Shown here: one piece after another, positions 1-8,267 of the stretch | Layout: every line of letters begins with the position of its first letter | Numbering within the stretch: position 1 is the first letter of the stretch | Assembly: GCA_044356865.1 (NCBI GenBank) | Contig: JBIKVN010000003.1 | Coordinates: 1-38,264 of the forward strand | DNA length: 38,264 nt | Source of the DNA: JBEIUL01 sp044356865 | GTDB lineage: Bacteria > Planctomycetota > Phycisphaerae > Phycisphaerales > SM1A02 | Direction of reading: 5' to 3' | Translations under genes and position numbers: made by a program | Notes under the pieces: model-generated | Databases searched by the model: none | Seen by the model: the letters and a program-made list of their open reading frames with translations, nothing else | Told to the model about the DNA's origin: nothing

Positions 1-1342
1 CCGGGCCGTCATCCGGACCGTCGCTCGGGCCGTCTTCGGGCCCTCCGTCCGGACCATCCTGCGGGGCCCTGCCGATCGGCGCGGTCGGTGCCCCCGCATC
101 CGCGGGCCCGGCACCATCGCGGCCCCGTCCACGGCGCCGGCGGCGTCGCTTCTTCCCGGCCGGACTCTCGCCCGAGGCCTCACCGGATGCCGCTGCCTCC
201 GGCGCGACCGGACTCTCGGGCGGCTTCGCTTTCGCGTCGGCGGCGTCGCGGCGCTGGTGCCGCTCCTGATGCGGCGCCGGGCTCGCGACTCCCCGCGACG
301 CCTCGTCGCGCCGCGCCCGCCCTTCCACCCGACGCACCGGCATGCCGCGGAACGGATCGTCGCTCGGCGCGGGGCGCGGACAGGTCTCGGGATCGGACAG
401 CTCCTCGACCGGCACCGCGACCTCGCGGCCGTCGGCCTCGAGCTGCACGAGCACGAGCTGCACGAGGATCTTCGAGTCGATCACGATGCCCGGGCCCTCC
501 GGCGTGCCGACCCGTGACTTGTTCTTCGGCAGCTTCTTCTTGAGGTCCTCGTAGGTCTCGTCCTCGTACCGCAGGCAGCACATCAGCCGCCCGCAGCGAC
601 CCGAGATCTTCAGCGGGTCGAGCGTTGCCTTCTGGACCTTGGCCGAGCGCATCGACACCGGCCGCAGCACCTTGAGGAAGTTCTTGCAGCAGCAATGCTG
701 GCCGCACCGCTCGTAGTCGGCGACCAGCCGGGCCTCGTCGCGGGCCCCGACCTGCCGCATCTCGATGCGGGTCGCGAACGCCGCGGAAAGGTTCTTCACC
801 GCGTCGCGGAAATCCACCCGCTCCTCGCTGAGGTAATGGACGGTCAGCTGCTCCTCGCCGAGGATGCCCTCGACCTCGACGACCTTCACGGTAAGCCCGT
901 GCTCGGCCAGGATCCGCCGCACCTCGGGCAGTTTCGCCCGGGCCGTCGCCTGCACCTGCGACCAGCGGTTCAGGTCCTCGACCGTCGCGACCCGCAGGAT
1001 CTGCCCGTCGGTCTGGAACGGGTAGTCGCGGCCGCCCGAGTTCTCGATGTACTCGAGCAGCTCGCGCCGCGAGACGCTCTTCCCGCAGCCCGAGTTGCTG
1101 CAGGTCGTGGTGAGCATCTCGGCGAGCTCGGTGCCGCGGAAGGTCCGGACCACGAGTTTCGAGCCGCAGCCGGGCTTCGCCTCGCCGCGATAGGGATACT
1201 CGGCGACGAATCGCATCGAGCCGAAGCGGATCACGATCGACGTCGGCGGCTTGAGCCGGGCGTAGACCTCGGCGTCGGTCATCGCGTCGCGGCGCGACGG
1301 GTCGGCGTCGGCCTCGAAGACGGGCAAGGGGAAGATGGACAT
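1..1342 (-). CDS. ricT: RicT/YaaT-like PSP1-domain protein, 3' end outside window
   Basis: About 447 codons are visible from an ATG at 1342; the frame has no stop before the window edge, so the C-terminus is missing. The PSP1/RicT signature is clear: CGQHCCCKNFL near residues 213-223, then VSMRSAKVQ and the second Cys cluster CGRLMCCLRYE near 250-260. In Bacillus, RicT (YaaT) works with RicA and RicF, a complex that binds [4Fe-4S] clusters and affects RNase Y and developmental regulation. Neither partner is in this window. Oddities are an extra N-terminal Cys motif (CSNSGCG, about residues 81-87), a long Pro/Ala-rich tail from about residue 320, a basic patch KKRRRRRGRGR near 395-405, and a terminal Asp-Gly-Pro-rich low-complexity run. 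No Shine-Dalgarno is seen before the ATG. The family call is firm; the cellular role is inferred. Confidence 0.88.
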   Translation of the reverse strand, partial: MSIFPLPVFEADADPSRRDAMTDAEVYARLKPPTSIVIRFGSMRFVAEYPYRGEAKPGCGSKLVVRTFRGTELAEMLTTTCSNSGCGKSVSRRELLEYIENSGGRDYPFQTDGQILRVATVEDLNRWSQVQATARAKLPEVRRILAEHGLTVKVVEVEGILGEEQLTVHYLSEERVDFRDAVKNLSAAFATRIEMRQVGARDEARLVADYERCGQHCCCKNFLKVLRPVSMRSAKVQKATLDPLKISGRCGRLMCCLRYEDETYEDLKKKLPKNKSRVGTPEGPGIVIDSKILVQLVLVQLEADGREVAVPVEELSDPETCPRPAPSDDPFRGMPVRRVEGRARRDEASRGVASPAPHQERHQRRDAADAKAKPPESPVAPEAAASGEASGESPAGKKRRRRRRGRGRDGAGPADAGAPTAPIGRAPQDGPDGGPEDGPSDGPDDGP

Positions 1343-1415
1343 GGCGCGTCGGAACGCCACCGCGATCGCGGCGGCGGAGAATCGGGCGAACTGTCGTCAG
1401 GAAGGGGTTTCAGGT

Positions 1416-1443
1416 CCGCCGCGGCTCCTGACGGCCGCGGCGG
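1416..1443 (-). terminator. GC-rich hairpin after the Wsp-like cassette
   Basis: A perfect 9-base inverted repeat (CCGCCGCGG / CCGCGGCGG) with a 10-base loop lies 25 bases beyond the stop of the last cassette gene, in the 126-base gap before ricT. There is no U-tract on either strand, so it is only terminator-like. It could also lie in the ricT leader region. Confidence 0.35.
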
Positions 1444-1468
1444 GTTCAGACGCGTCGCAGGCCGGAGT

Positions 1469-2653
1469 CTAGCGGATCTCGACCTCCATGATCGAGTAGT
1501 CGTCGTCGTACTCGTCGCGGCCGCGCACCCGGGCGGTCAGGGTCCGGATCTTCTCGACCCGCGATCCCGGGCACGGGGCGACCAGCTCGGCCAGGCACTC
1601 GTCGAGGTTCCACATGGTGCCGTCGGGTTGCTGGATCTCGAAGATCCCGTCCGAATAAAGGTAGAAGCGATCGCCGCGGGCGACCGGCCGGGTGTCGTTG
1701 GGATTCTCGTACTCGGGCAGCACCCCGATCATCATTCCCTGCGAGTCGAGCCGCTCGTGCGACCCGTCGGGCCGGATGAGCACCGCCGGCGGATGGCCCG
1801 CCCCCGACCAGGTCACCTCGCCTCGCGCGACGTCGTAGACGCCGTACCACATCGTGAAGTACATCCCGTTGTGCCGCGTCATCGGGAAGTTCGCATTGAG
1901 CCGCTCCAGCACCGTCTTCGGGTCGGCGGCCTCGTCGGGCGGCAGGCTGCGGATCAGGCTCATCGCCGAGACCGACAGCAGCGCCGGCCCCACGCCGTGC
2001 CCGCACACGTCGATCACGTAGAACGCGAAGCGGTTCGCGTCGATCCAGAAGTGCCCGATGGTGTCGCCGCCGAGCTGCGCGGAGGGAATGAAGACCCACT
2101 GCGTGCGCACGCGGGCCTCGTCGACCGGCGGGTCGAGCAGGCTCTGCACGTAGCGCGACGCGGTCTGCAGCTCGCTCGCCATGTGCCGCTCGCTCTCGGC
2201 GAGGCGGGCGAAGGCCTCGTTCCGCTCGAGCAGGGCGATGTAGCCGCGGGAGTGGTGCCGGATCCGCGCGATCATCTCGATCGGGTCGGGCAGCTTCACG
2301 AGGTAGTCGTTCGCGCCGCGGGCGAATGCCTCGGCCTTGGTCGTCGCCTCTTCCTTCGCGCTGAGCACGATGAGCGGGATGTCGCGGGTCTCGGGCCGCT
2401 CGCGGTACTCGCGCACCAGATCGAGCCCGTCCTTGCCCGGCATCATGAGGTCCTGCAGGATGACCGTCGGCTTCAGCTCGACCGCGGTCGCCACCGCCGC
2501 GAGGGCGTCCGGGCAGAACTTGAACTCGAGGTCGGCCTGGCCCGCCAGCATGCGGCGCACCGCCTCGCCGATGATCGGCTGGTCGTCGACCAGCAGCACG
2601 ACGGTGCGGGCGGGAAGGGCGGGGCCGGCGGCGGTATCGACCGGGTGGGTCAT
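1469..2653 (-). CDS. WspR-type receiver fused to PP2C (SpoIIE/RsbU-type) phosphatase
   Basis: 394 residues. The ATG at 2653 overlaps the cheB stop as ATGA, which fixes the start. Residues 16-140 are a receiver domain with acidic pair D23/D24, phosphoacceptor D68 in VILQDLMMPGKDG, S98 and K120. The wording (LLVDDQPIIGEAVRR, PTVILQDLMMPG, GANDYLVKLPD, ARIRHHSRGYIAL) is that of Pseudomonas WspR. After a helical linker (about 140-175) comes not GGDEF but a PP2C-family phosphatase domain (about 185-394) with the metal-binding aspartates in place: GGD (D197), IDVCGHG (D215), YSDG (D335) and the C-terminal DDD (about 383-385). By family knowledge such enzymes dephosphorylate serine phosphoproteins, often STAS anti-anti-sigma factors. 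It is predicted to be the phosphorylation-controlled output of this chemosensory cassette. No STAS or anti-sigma partner is encoded in the window. Confidence 0.93.
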   Translation of the reverse strand: MTHPVDTAAGPALPARTVVLLVDDQPIIGEAVRRMLAGQADLEFKFCPDALAAVATAVELKPTVILQDLMMPGKDGLDLVREYRERPETRDIPLIVLSAKEEATTKAEAFARGANDYLVKLPDPIEMIARIRHHSRGYIALLERNEAFARLAESERHMASELQTASRYVQSLLDPPVDEARVRTQWVFIPSAQLGGDTIGHFWIDANRFAFYVIDVCGHGVGPALLSVSAMSLIRSLPPDEAADPKTVLERLNANFPMTRHNGMYFTMWYGVYDVARGEVTWSGAGHPPAVLIRPDGSHERLDSQGMMIGVLPEYENPNDTRPVARGDRFYLYSDGIFEIQQPDGTMWNLDECLAELVAPCPGSRVEKIRTLTARVRGRDEYDDDYSIMEVEIR

Positions 2654-3711
2654 ATCTGGGTTCCGGGCGGTTTTCCGGAGTTCGGATCGCGCCGCCATGA
2701 GCGGTGGATGAACGCGGCGTGGACGGCGGGCGCGATGCGGGACAGCGGCAGGACCTCGTCGGCGGCGCCGATCTTCACCGCCTCGCCGGGCATGCCCCAG
2801 ACCACGCTCGACTCGCGGTCCTGGGCGATGGTCCACCAGCCGGCCTTGCGCAGGCCGAGCAGGCCCTCGGCGCCGTCCCGGCCCATGCCGGTCAGCAGCA
2901 CCGCGACGCCGCGGCGGCCCGACGAGGCCAGCGAGTCGAACAGCGCGTCGACGGCGGGCTTGTGCAGGTGATCGCGCGGCTCATCGCGCATCGCGAGGCG
3001 CCCGGAGGTGTCGAGGACGAGGTGCTCCTCGCGACCGCCGAGGTAGACGGTGCCGGCGACCGGTGTCTCGGGGGCGATGACGAGCTTCACCGGCAGGCCG
3101 GCCTGGCGACCGAGCCAATCGGCGAGGCCGGGCACGAACTCGATGCCGACGTGCTGCACCACGACGATCGGATGCCCGAATGGCCTCGGCAGCGCCCCGA
3201 GCATCTCGACCAGCGCCTGCGGCCCGCCGGTCGAGGCCCCGATCGCGAGCAGCGTCGCCGACCCCGACGCCGGATGCAGGAATGGTGCGATCGTGCGCAC
3301 CGGCCCGGGCTTCGCGGGGCGATTCAGCATCTCGACCAGATCGATCTTCCGCAGCAGTTCCGCCCCGCCCTCGACGTTTCCGGCCAGCCCGAGCCGCGGC
3401 GTGTTCACCGCGTCGAGCGCCCCGTGGCCGAGGGCGTCGAAGACCTTCGACGCGTTGCCCTCGACCGTCGCGGTCACCACCACGATCGGGCACGGGCATT
3501 CCCTCATTATGCGACGCGTCGCCTCGACGCCGTCCATCACCGGCATGATCATGTCCATCAGGACGAGGTCGGGCAGGTCGGCCCGGCACTTGGCGAGCGC
3601 ATCCTGCCCGTCGACGGCGGTCCAGGCGATGTCCGTGCCGGGGCGCGACCGCACCACCCGCCGCAGCGTCTCGGTCGCCAGCCGCAGGTCGTTGACGATC
3701 GCGACCCTCAC
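2650..3711 (-). CDS. wspF: CheB-type protein-glutamate methylesterase, WspF-like
   Basis: 353 residues from a GTG at 3711 that overlaps the wspE stop as GTGA; no in-frame ATG fits the domain start. The N-terminal receiver has phosphoacceptor D53 in LVLMDMIMPVMDG. Its first acidic residue is Asn (IVND), as in Pseudomonas WspF. The C-terminal methylesterase domain has the catalytic triad S160 (GASTGGPQAL), H187 (VVQHVG) and D279 (LLTGMGRDGAEG). It should remove methyl groups from the WspA receptor and set adaptation, opposing WspC. In Pseudomonas, loss of WspF leaves the Wsp pathway constitutively on. Its stop overlaps the start of the receiver-phosphatase gene (ATGA). Confidence 0.95.
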   Translation of the reverse strand: MRVAIVNDLRLATETLRRVVRSRPGTDIAWTAVDGQDALAKCRADLPDLVLMDMIMPVMDGVEATRRIMRECPCPIVVVTATVEGNASKVFDALGHGALDAVNTPRLGLAGNVEGGAELLRKIDLVEMLNRPAKPGPVRTIAPFLHPASGSATLLAIGASTGGPQALVEMLGALPRPFGHPIVVVQHVGIEFVPGLADWLGRQAGLPVKLVIAPETPVAGTVYLGGREEHLVLDTSGRLAMRDEPRDHLHKPAVDALFDSLASSGRRGVAVLLTGMGRDGAEGLLGLRKAGWWTIAQDRESSVVWGMPGEAVKIGAADEVLPLSRIAPAVHAAFIHRSWRRDPNSGKPPGTQI

Positions 3712-5942
3712 GCGTCGGATCCCTCGCGGGCGGCGTCCGGCCCGCCGATGAGGTCCCGCACCGTCGCGGCGAAAGTGTCGTCCTGGAACGCGCCCTTGGT
3801 GAGGTACACGTTCGCCCCGGCGTCGAGGCCGGCGAGGCGATCCTCCGGCCGGTCCTTGTAGCTCACGATGATGATCGGAAGCGCCGCCAGGCGGGCCTCG
3901 GAACGCACCGCCCGCACCAGTTCGATGCCATTCATCCGCGGCATGTCGATGTCGGACACGAGCAGATCGTAACGGGCCGAGCGAATCGCGTTCCAGCCGT
4001 CGGCGCCGTCGACCGCCACGTCGACCTCGTAGCCGAGCCGCGCCAGCAGCTGCCGCTCGACCTCGCGCACCGTCAGCGAGTCGTCGACCACGAGGATCCG
4101 CCGCGTGCGGCGATCCGTGCCCGTCGTGCCGCCGCCCCGCAGCCGCCCTTCCACCAGCAGCTGCCGCACCGACGCCACCAGATCGTCGACGTCGACGATG
4201 AGCAGCGGATCGCCGTCCTCGAGCAGCGATGCGGCGCCGATGCACGGGACCTTGCCGAACCGCGGATCAAGCGGGCGCACCACGAGGTCGCTCTCGCCCT
4301 CGAAGCGATCGACGACCAGGCCGTAGCGGTCGCCCTCGCGGCCGTGGCCGAGCACGACGACGCTCACCGGCCCGCCGTCGGGCGGCGCCGCGGGAAAGCC
4401 GAGCACGGTGCGGGCGTCGACCAGCCCCACCGAGCGTCCGTCGAGCGTGAACTGCGGACGGCCCTCGACGGGCACGATCTCGTCCGGCCCGAGCCGCACC
4501 ACCCGCTCGATGCGGGCCAGCGGGAACGCGAACGGCTCGCCGTCGATCGCGACGGTCGCGGCGCGGATCACCGAGAGCGTGACCGGAAGGCGCAGCAGGA
4601 ACGCCGTGCCCTTCCCGACCGAGCTCTCGATCTTCGCGGTGCCACCGATCTGCTGCACGGTCGACAGCACCACGTCGAGGCCGACGCCGCGGCCCGAGAT
4701 CTCGGTCACCTGCGACGCGGTCGAGAATCCCGGCAGGAAGAGGAACTCGTAGAGCTCGGCGGCGCTGAGGCCCGCGGCCATCTCCGGTCCGACGAGGCCC
4801 TTCGCGACGACCTTCTCGCGGATCCGCTCGGGATCGATGCCGCGGCCGTCGTCGCCCACCCGCACCACGAGCATGCCCGCCTGGTGCCGGGCCTCGAGCA
4901 CGAGCCGCGCCGTCGGGTCCTTGCCGGCCGCGGCCCGCACCTCGGGCGTCTCGATGCCGTGGTCGACGGCGTTCCGCAGCATGTGATTGAGCGGCGCCTC
5001 GAGCTTCGCGAGGATGTCGCGGTCGACCGCCACCGTGCCGCCGAGCGTCTCGAGGCGCACCTGCTTGCCGAGGCCCTTCGCGACATCCCGCACCATGCGG
5101 GGAAAGCCGACCGTCGCGTCCTGGAACGGTCGCATGCGGCTGCCGAGAACCGAGTGGTAGAGCGCTGCCGAGACTTCCTCGGTGCGGCGGGCGAGGTCGT
5201 CGATCGCGGCGAGGTGCGCGACGAGCTCGCGCTGGGCGCGGCCGACCAGCTCGCGGGCCGGGGCGGCGCGGCCGTCGAGATCGAGGGCATCGCCGGTGTC
5301 CAGCAGCTGCGTCTTGAGCGACTCGGCCCGCGTCCGCAACGACGAGAAGCGGCGGCTCTCGATCATCATCTCGCCCGCGAGCCGCATCATGCGGTCGAGG
5401 TTGTCGGCGGTGACGCGAACCGTCTTCACCTCGACGGCCGGCGCGGCCGGCGCGGCCGGAGTGGTCAGGTCGGGCGGTGCGGGCGATTCGGGCAGGGCGG
5501 TCGGGGTCGGCGGGGTCGGCGCGGACACCGCCGCGGGCGGCGGACGTCGCAACGCCTCGCCGAGCGACTCGATGGCGGCCTCGTTCGCGGCGCTCCACGC
5601 CGGAACGTCCGCCTCGCTTCCCGCGGCGAGGCTGGCCAGCAGGTCGGTCGCCTTCAGCAGCTGGTCGATGCGGCCCGGCACCGGCGTCTCGCGACCCTTC
5701 TGCACCGCGACGAGGCAATCCTCCATGGCGTGGGCCAGCTTGACCGCAACGTCGAGCCCGATGATGCGGGCCGCGCCCTTGATCGAGTGGGCCGCCCGCA
5801 TGAGCGGCTCGATGGCCGAGAGGTCCGATGGATTTCCCTCGAGGGCCAGCAGCCCGGTGTTCAGCACCTGCAGGTTCGCCTCGGCGTCGCCCTTGAACAG
5901 CTCGAACATCGAGAAGCCGCCGAGGTCGAAGCCGGCGCTCAT
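3708..5942 (-). CDS. wspE: Hybrid CheA histidine kinase with C-terminal receiver, WspE-like
   Basis: 744 residues; the ATG at 5942 overlaps the wspD stop (ATGA). Domains in order: HPt with phospho-His52 (RAAHSIKGAARI), a Pro/Ala-rich linker (about 125-165), a dimerisation helix region, and a GHKL ATPase with N-box LRNAVDHGIETP, G1 box DDGRGID and G2 box GRGVGLDVV. A CheW-like regulatory domain follows (about 455-600), then a receiver from about residue 615 with DD 620/621, phosphoacceptor D664 in VSDIDMPRMNG and K716. The tail motif IIIVSYKDRPEDRLAGL matches the WspE class. There is a single HPt and no separate CheY-binding P2 domain was recognised. It is predicted to phosphorylate WspF and the receiver-phosphatase. 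Confidence 0.95.
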   Translation of the reverse strand: MSAGFDLGGFSMFELFKGDAEANLQVLNTGLLALEGNPSDLSAIEPLMRAAHSIKGAARIIGLDVAVKLAHAMEDCLVAVQKGRETPVPGRIDQLLKATDLLASLAAGSEADVPAWSAANEAAIESLGEALRRPPPAAVSAPTPPTPTALPESPAPPDLTTPAAPAAPAVEVKTVRVTADNLDRMMRLAGEMMIESRRFSSLRTRAESLKTQLLDTGDALDLDGRAAPARELVGRAQRELVAHLAAIDDLARRTEEVSAALYHSVLGSRMRPFQDATVGFPRMVRDVAKGLGKQVRLETLGGTVAVDRDILAKLEAPLNHMLRNAVDHGIETPEVRAAAGKDPTARLVLEARHQAGMLVVRVGDDGRGIDPERIREKVVAKGLVGPEMAAGLSAAELYEFLFLPGFSTASQVTEISGRGVGLDVVLSTVQQIGGTAKIESSVGKGTAFLLRLPVTLSVIRAATVAIDGEPFAFPLARIERVVRLGPDEIVPVEGRPQFTLDGRSVGLVDARTVLGFPAAPPDGGPVSVVVLGHGREGDRYGLVVDRFEGESDLVVRPLDPRFGKVPCIGAASLLEDGDPLLIVDVDDLVASVRQLLVEGRLRGGGTTGTDRRTRRILVVDDSLTVREVERQLLARLGYEVDVAVDGADGWNAIRSARYDLLVSDIDMPRMNGIELVRAVRSEARLAALPIIIVSYKDRPEDRLAGLDAGANVYLTKGAFQDDTFAATVRDLIGGPDAAREGSDA

Positions 5943-6580
5943 CGCAGGCTCCTCTCGAGTCCGCTCGCCAGGCGACCGGCGTCGAGCAAGGCGATGCGCC
6001 GGCCGTCGGGCTCGGGCACGAGGGCGATGGTGCAGCCGTCGACCGCCCGCGTCACGGTGGTCGGGGGCGGGAGGAACGTCGACTCGTCACGGCGATGCAC
6101 GCCGTGGACGCGATCGACCGCGAACGCCCAGCGCCTTCCCTCGCCTCCGACGGTGACCATCCGCCGGTCCGGCCCGTCGACCGGTTCGCCCGCCAACCCG
6201 AGCATCCGCTCGAGCCGCGCGATCGGCAGCAACTCGCCCCCGACGTTCGCGATGCCCGCCAGCACCTCGCCGCTGCGGTGCGGGATGCGCCGCACGGCGC
6301 TCACCGGCACGACGCGGGCCGCGAAGCGGGTGTCGAACGCCAAGGTCTCGCCGCAGAGCGCGAAGACCAGCAGGGTGGCCGTCGCCCGCACTTCGGCGGG
6401 CGGAGCCGCCGCGACGGCATGGGTGTTCTCGTCGAGCTCGGCTTCGGGAAGCGGACGCGCCAGGAGCGATCGCACCCGTTCGGCGCGGGCGGCATCGCCC
6501 GCCTGCTCCCGGGACTCGCGGGCCGATTCCATGGGTAGGACATCGGCCGGTCCGGCGGACGGCGTCCAATCGCCGCTCAC
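5939..6580 (-). CDS. wspD: CheW-like coupling protein, WspD-like
   Basis: 213 residues from a GTG at 6580 overlapping the wspC stop as GTGA. The first 70 or so residues are a charged Ala/Arg/Glu-rich extension. The CheW fold runs from about residue 70 (LLVFALCGETLAFDTR) with typical strands such as VVPVSAVRRIPHRSGEVLAG, GIANVGGELLPIARLERML and WAFAVDRVHGVHR. CheW proteins bridge receptor tips to CheA. Having two different CheW genes flanking cheR is the Wsp gene order. The long N-terminal extension resembles that of WspD rather than WspB. Confidence 0.88.
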   Translation of the reverse strand: MSGDWTPSAGPADVLPMESARESREQAGDAARAERVRSLLARPLPEAELDENTHAVAAAPPAEVRATATLLVFALCGETLAFDTRFAARVVPVSAVRRIPHRSGEVLAGIANVGGELLPIARLERMLGLAGEPVDGPDRRMVTVGGEGRRWAFAVDRVHGVHRRDESTFLPPPTTVTRAVDGCTIALVPEPDGRRIALLDAGRLASGLERSLR

Positions 6581-7821
6581 GATCGCACCCCGTCGGAGTC
6601 GGCCCCTTCGCGGCCGAGGTGAATCCGCAGGGCCCGCTCGCGATACCGATCGGCCTCGTCCGGTCTCTCCTGTCGCTCGGCGATCTCGGCCAGGCGAATC
6701 AGGGTCGTCTCCGAACCGGGATCGAGGTACAGCGCCTTCCGGAACGAGTCGCCCGCGGCGGCCAGCCCGCCCCGTGCCAGGGCGATCTCTCCGGCGGCGG
6801 CGTGGGCCTCGGCGAGATCGGGGCGAGACCGCAACAGCCGCGCGACCGCCTCGGCCGCCTCCGCCCATCGGGCCTCGGCCATGAGCCGACGGAGCGCCGA
6901 AAGATCCGGCGGGGCGATCGGGACGGGAGCCCGCGCCGGCGGCGACGGTCGCGGATCGGCGCGAGGCCCCGCCGACGACCGGGGTGGCGGCACCGGCGCG
7001 GCCGTGGCCGCGGGCCGCACCTCGACCCGCGCCGGGCCGGGCCGATAGGCAAACGCGCCCGCCGGCCCGTCGCCGCGAAACGCCGCCAGCAGCTCGGGAC
7101 AGGAGTCGGCATGGCCGACGACCAGCAGGCCCTCGGGCTCGAGCCAATCGACGAGGTTCCGCACCAGCTCGGTGCGGCCGCCCGACGAGAGGTAGATCAT
7201 CAGGTTCCGGCAGAAGACCGCCGCGTAGCGGGCCCCCGTCGGCTCGCGCCAACCGAAGATGTCGGCCGATTCGAACCGAACCGATGCCACGACCGGCGGG
7301 GCGACCGCGAACCCGTCCGCCGTCGCCACGAACGCCTCGCCGGCCCACTCGGGAAGCGGGTCGCGGATCGCGAAGCCGCGGAATCGCCCGCGGCGGGCCT
7401 CGGCCAGCGCCGCGTCGTTCAGGTCGATCGCGTCGATGCGGAACGAGCCGGGCGGAAGCCCGGCGGCCAGCGCCGTCGCCGCCATCGAGTAGGCCTCCGC
7501 GCCGTTCGCGCACGCCGCGCTCAGCATCCGCAGCGGTTCGCCCGGCCGCTCGCGCCGCCGCGCCGCCAGCCGCTCGCGCAGCCACTCGAACGAGGCCCGG
7601 GTCCGGAACAGCCAGGTCTCGGGCACCGCCACCAGCGTCTGCACGACGGTTCGCTCGGCCGCATCGCGCTCGAGCAGCGCGGCGTAGTCGGCATCGCCGG
7701 CCAACCCGAGCTCCCGCAGCCGGTTCGCCAGCGTGTCCTCGAACCCCTGGCCCGCGAGCAGCGCCGGCTCGAGCCGGGTGCGCTGCCGCAACCAGGCCAC
7801 CGTGCGGGGAAACCGGCTCAC
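6577..7821 (-). CDS. wspC: CheR-type receptor methyltransferase with TPR tail, WspC-like
   Basis: 414 residues from a GTG at 7821 that overlaps the wspB stop (GTGA). Residues 1-250 form a CheR methyltransferase: ETWLFR (69-73 region, equivalent to the family ETxFFR), the SAM-binding loop LSAACANGAEAYSMA (100-114), the DAIDLNDAALAEAR strand, and the family motif VFCRNLMIYL (202-211). After a Pro-rich linker, TPR-like helices (about 325-410) close the protein, as in WspC. The SAM loop is unusual: the family has GEEPYS where this has GAEAYS, so one Glu and a Pro are changed. It should methylate WspA glutamates using S-adenosylmethionine. Whether the altered loop lowers activity cannot be told from sequence. 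Confidence 0.93.
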   Translation of the reverse strand: MSRFPRTVAWLRQRTRLEPALLAGQGFEDTLANRLRELGLAGDADYAALLERDAAERTVVQTLVAVPETWLFRTRASFEWLRERLAARRRERPGEPLRMLSAACANGAEAYSMAATALAAGLPPGSFRIDAIDLNDAALAEARRGRFRGFAIRDPLPEWAGEAFVATADGFAVAPPVVASVRFESADIFGWREPTGARYAAVFCRNLMIYLSSGGRTELVRNLVDWLEPEGLLVVGHADSCPELLAAFRGDGPAGAFAYRPGPARVEVRPAATAAPVPPPRSSAGPRADPRPSPPARAPVPIAPPDLSALRRLMAEARWAEAAEAVARLLRSRPDLAEAHAAAGEIALARGGLAAAGDSFRKALYLDPGSETTLIRLAEIAERQERPDEADRYRERALRIHLGREGADSDGVRS

Positions 7822-8261
7822 GGCGCCTCGCCGAGGATGCCGGCCAGCTGCCCGCGATCGAGCAGGCGATCGGGCCGCACCAGTTGCACCGAACCGCCCG
7901 CGTGCCGCGCGACCGGACCGCGGGCCCCGGCCGTACCGGCGAACGCCTCGGCCGCGGCGAAGTCGATCTCCTCGAGACCGAGCGTCGACTCGAGCAGGAT
8001 CCCCCCGAGGGGCGCGTCGTCGCCCTCGGCCAGCGGGACGATCGCGATGCGGCTGCCGATCCGCAACACCGCCGGCTCGCCGCCGAGCAGGATCGACGCG
8101 TCGACCAGCGGCAGCAGCGTGCCGTGCCGCTCGAACACTCCCAGCGCGAACGGCGGCAGCCCGGCGAGCGCCCGCCAGCGCACCGCGGGCAGCACCTCGA
8201 CCACGCGAGCGACATCCAATCCGAACCGCTCGCCGCGATGCTCGAAGAGTAGGGTCCGCAT
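7818..8261 (-). CDS. wspB: CheW-like coupling protein, WspB-like
   Basis: 147 residues from ATG 8261, six bases after the wspA stop. A minimal CheW domain fills the protein: an N-terminal strand pair (TLLFEHRGERFGLDVARVVE), then VRWRALAGLPPFALGVFERHGTLLPLVD, which is the usual 'lxGlxxxRGxxlPvvdL' region of CheW proteins. It is predicted to couple the WspA receptor to the WspE kinase. It is shorter than WspD and lacks the N-terminal extension. Assignment as WspB rather than a generic CheW rests on gene order. Confidence 0.87.
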   Translation of the reverse strand: MRTLLFEHRGERFGLDVARVVEVLPAVRWRALAGLPPFALGVFERHGTLLPLVDASILLGGEPAVLRIGSRIAIVPLAEGDDAPLGGILLESTLGLEEIDFAAAEAFAGTAGARGPVARHAGGSVQLVRPDRLLDRGQLAGILGEAP

Positions 8262-8267
8262 GGCTCG

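Noticed and set aside
1416..1443. Confident intrinsic terminator for the Wsp-like cassette
   Set aside because: The stem is good but there is no U-tract, so confidence was kept low.
1469..2653. GGDEF domain in the output protein
   Set aside because: No GGDEF/GGEEF motif exists; the C-terminal half shows PP2C metal motifs instead.
695..2971. Very long open frame on plus, opposite the phosphatase gene (and similar long antisense frames at about 4344-6884, 6619-9756, 10915-13440, 24463-27879 and 30119-32275)
   Set aside because: Translations are Arg/Pro/Gly/Asp-rich with no recognisable motifs, and each lies opposite a strongly supported gene. High GC at third positions explains the lack of stops.
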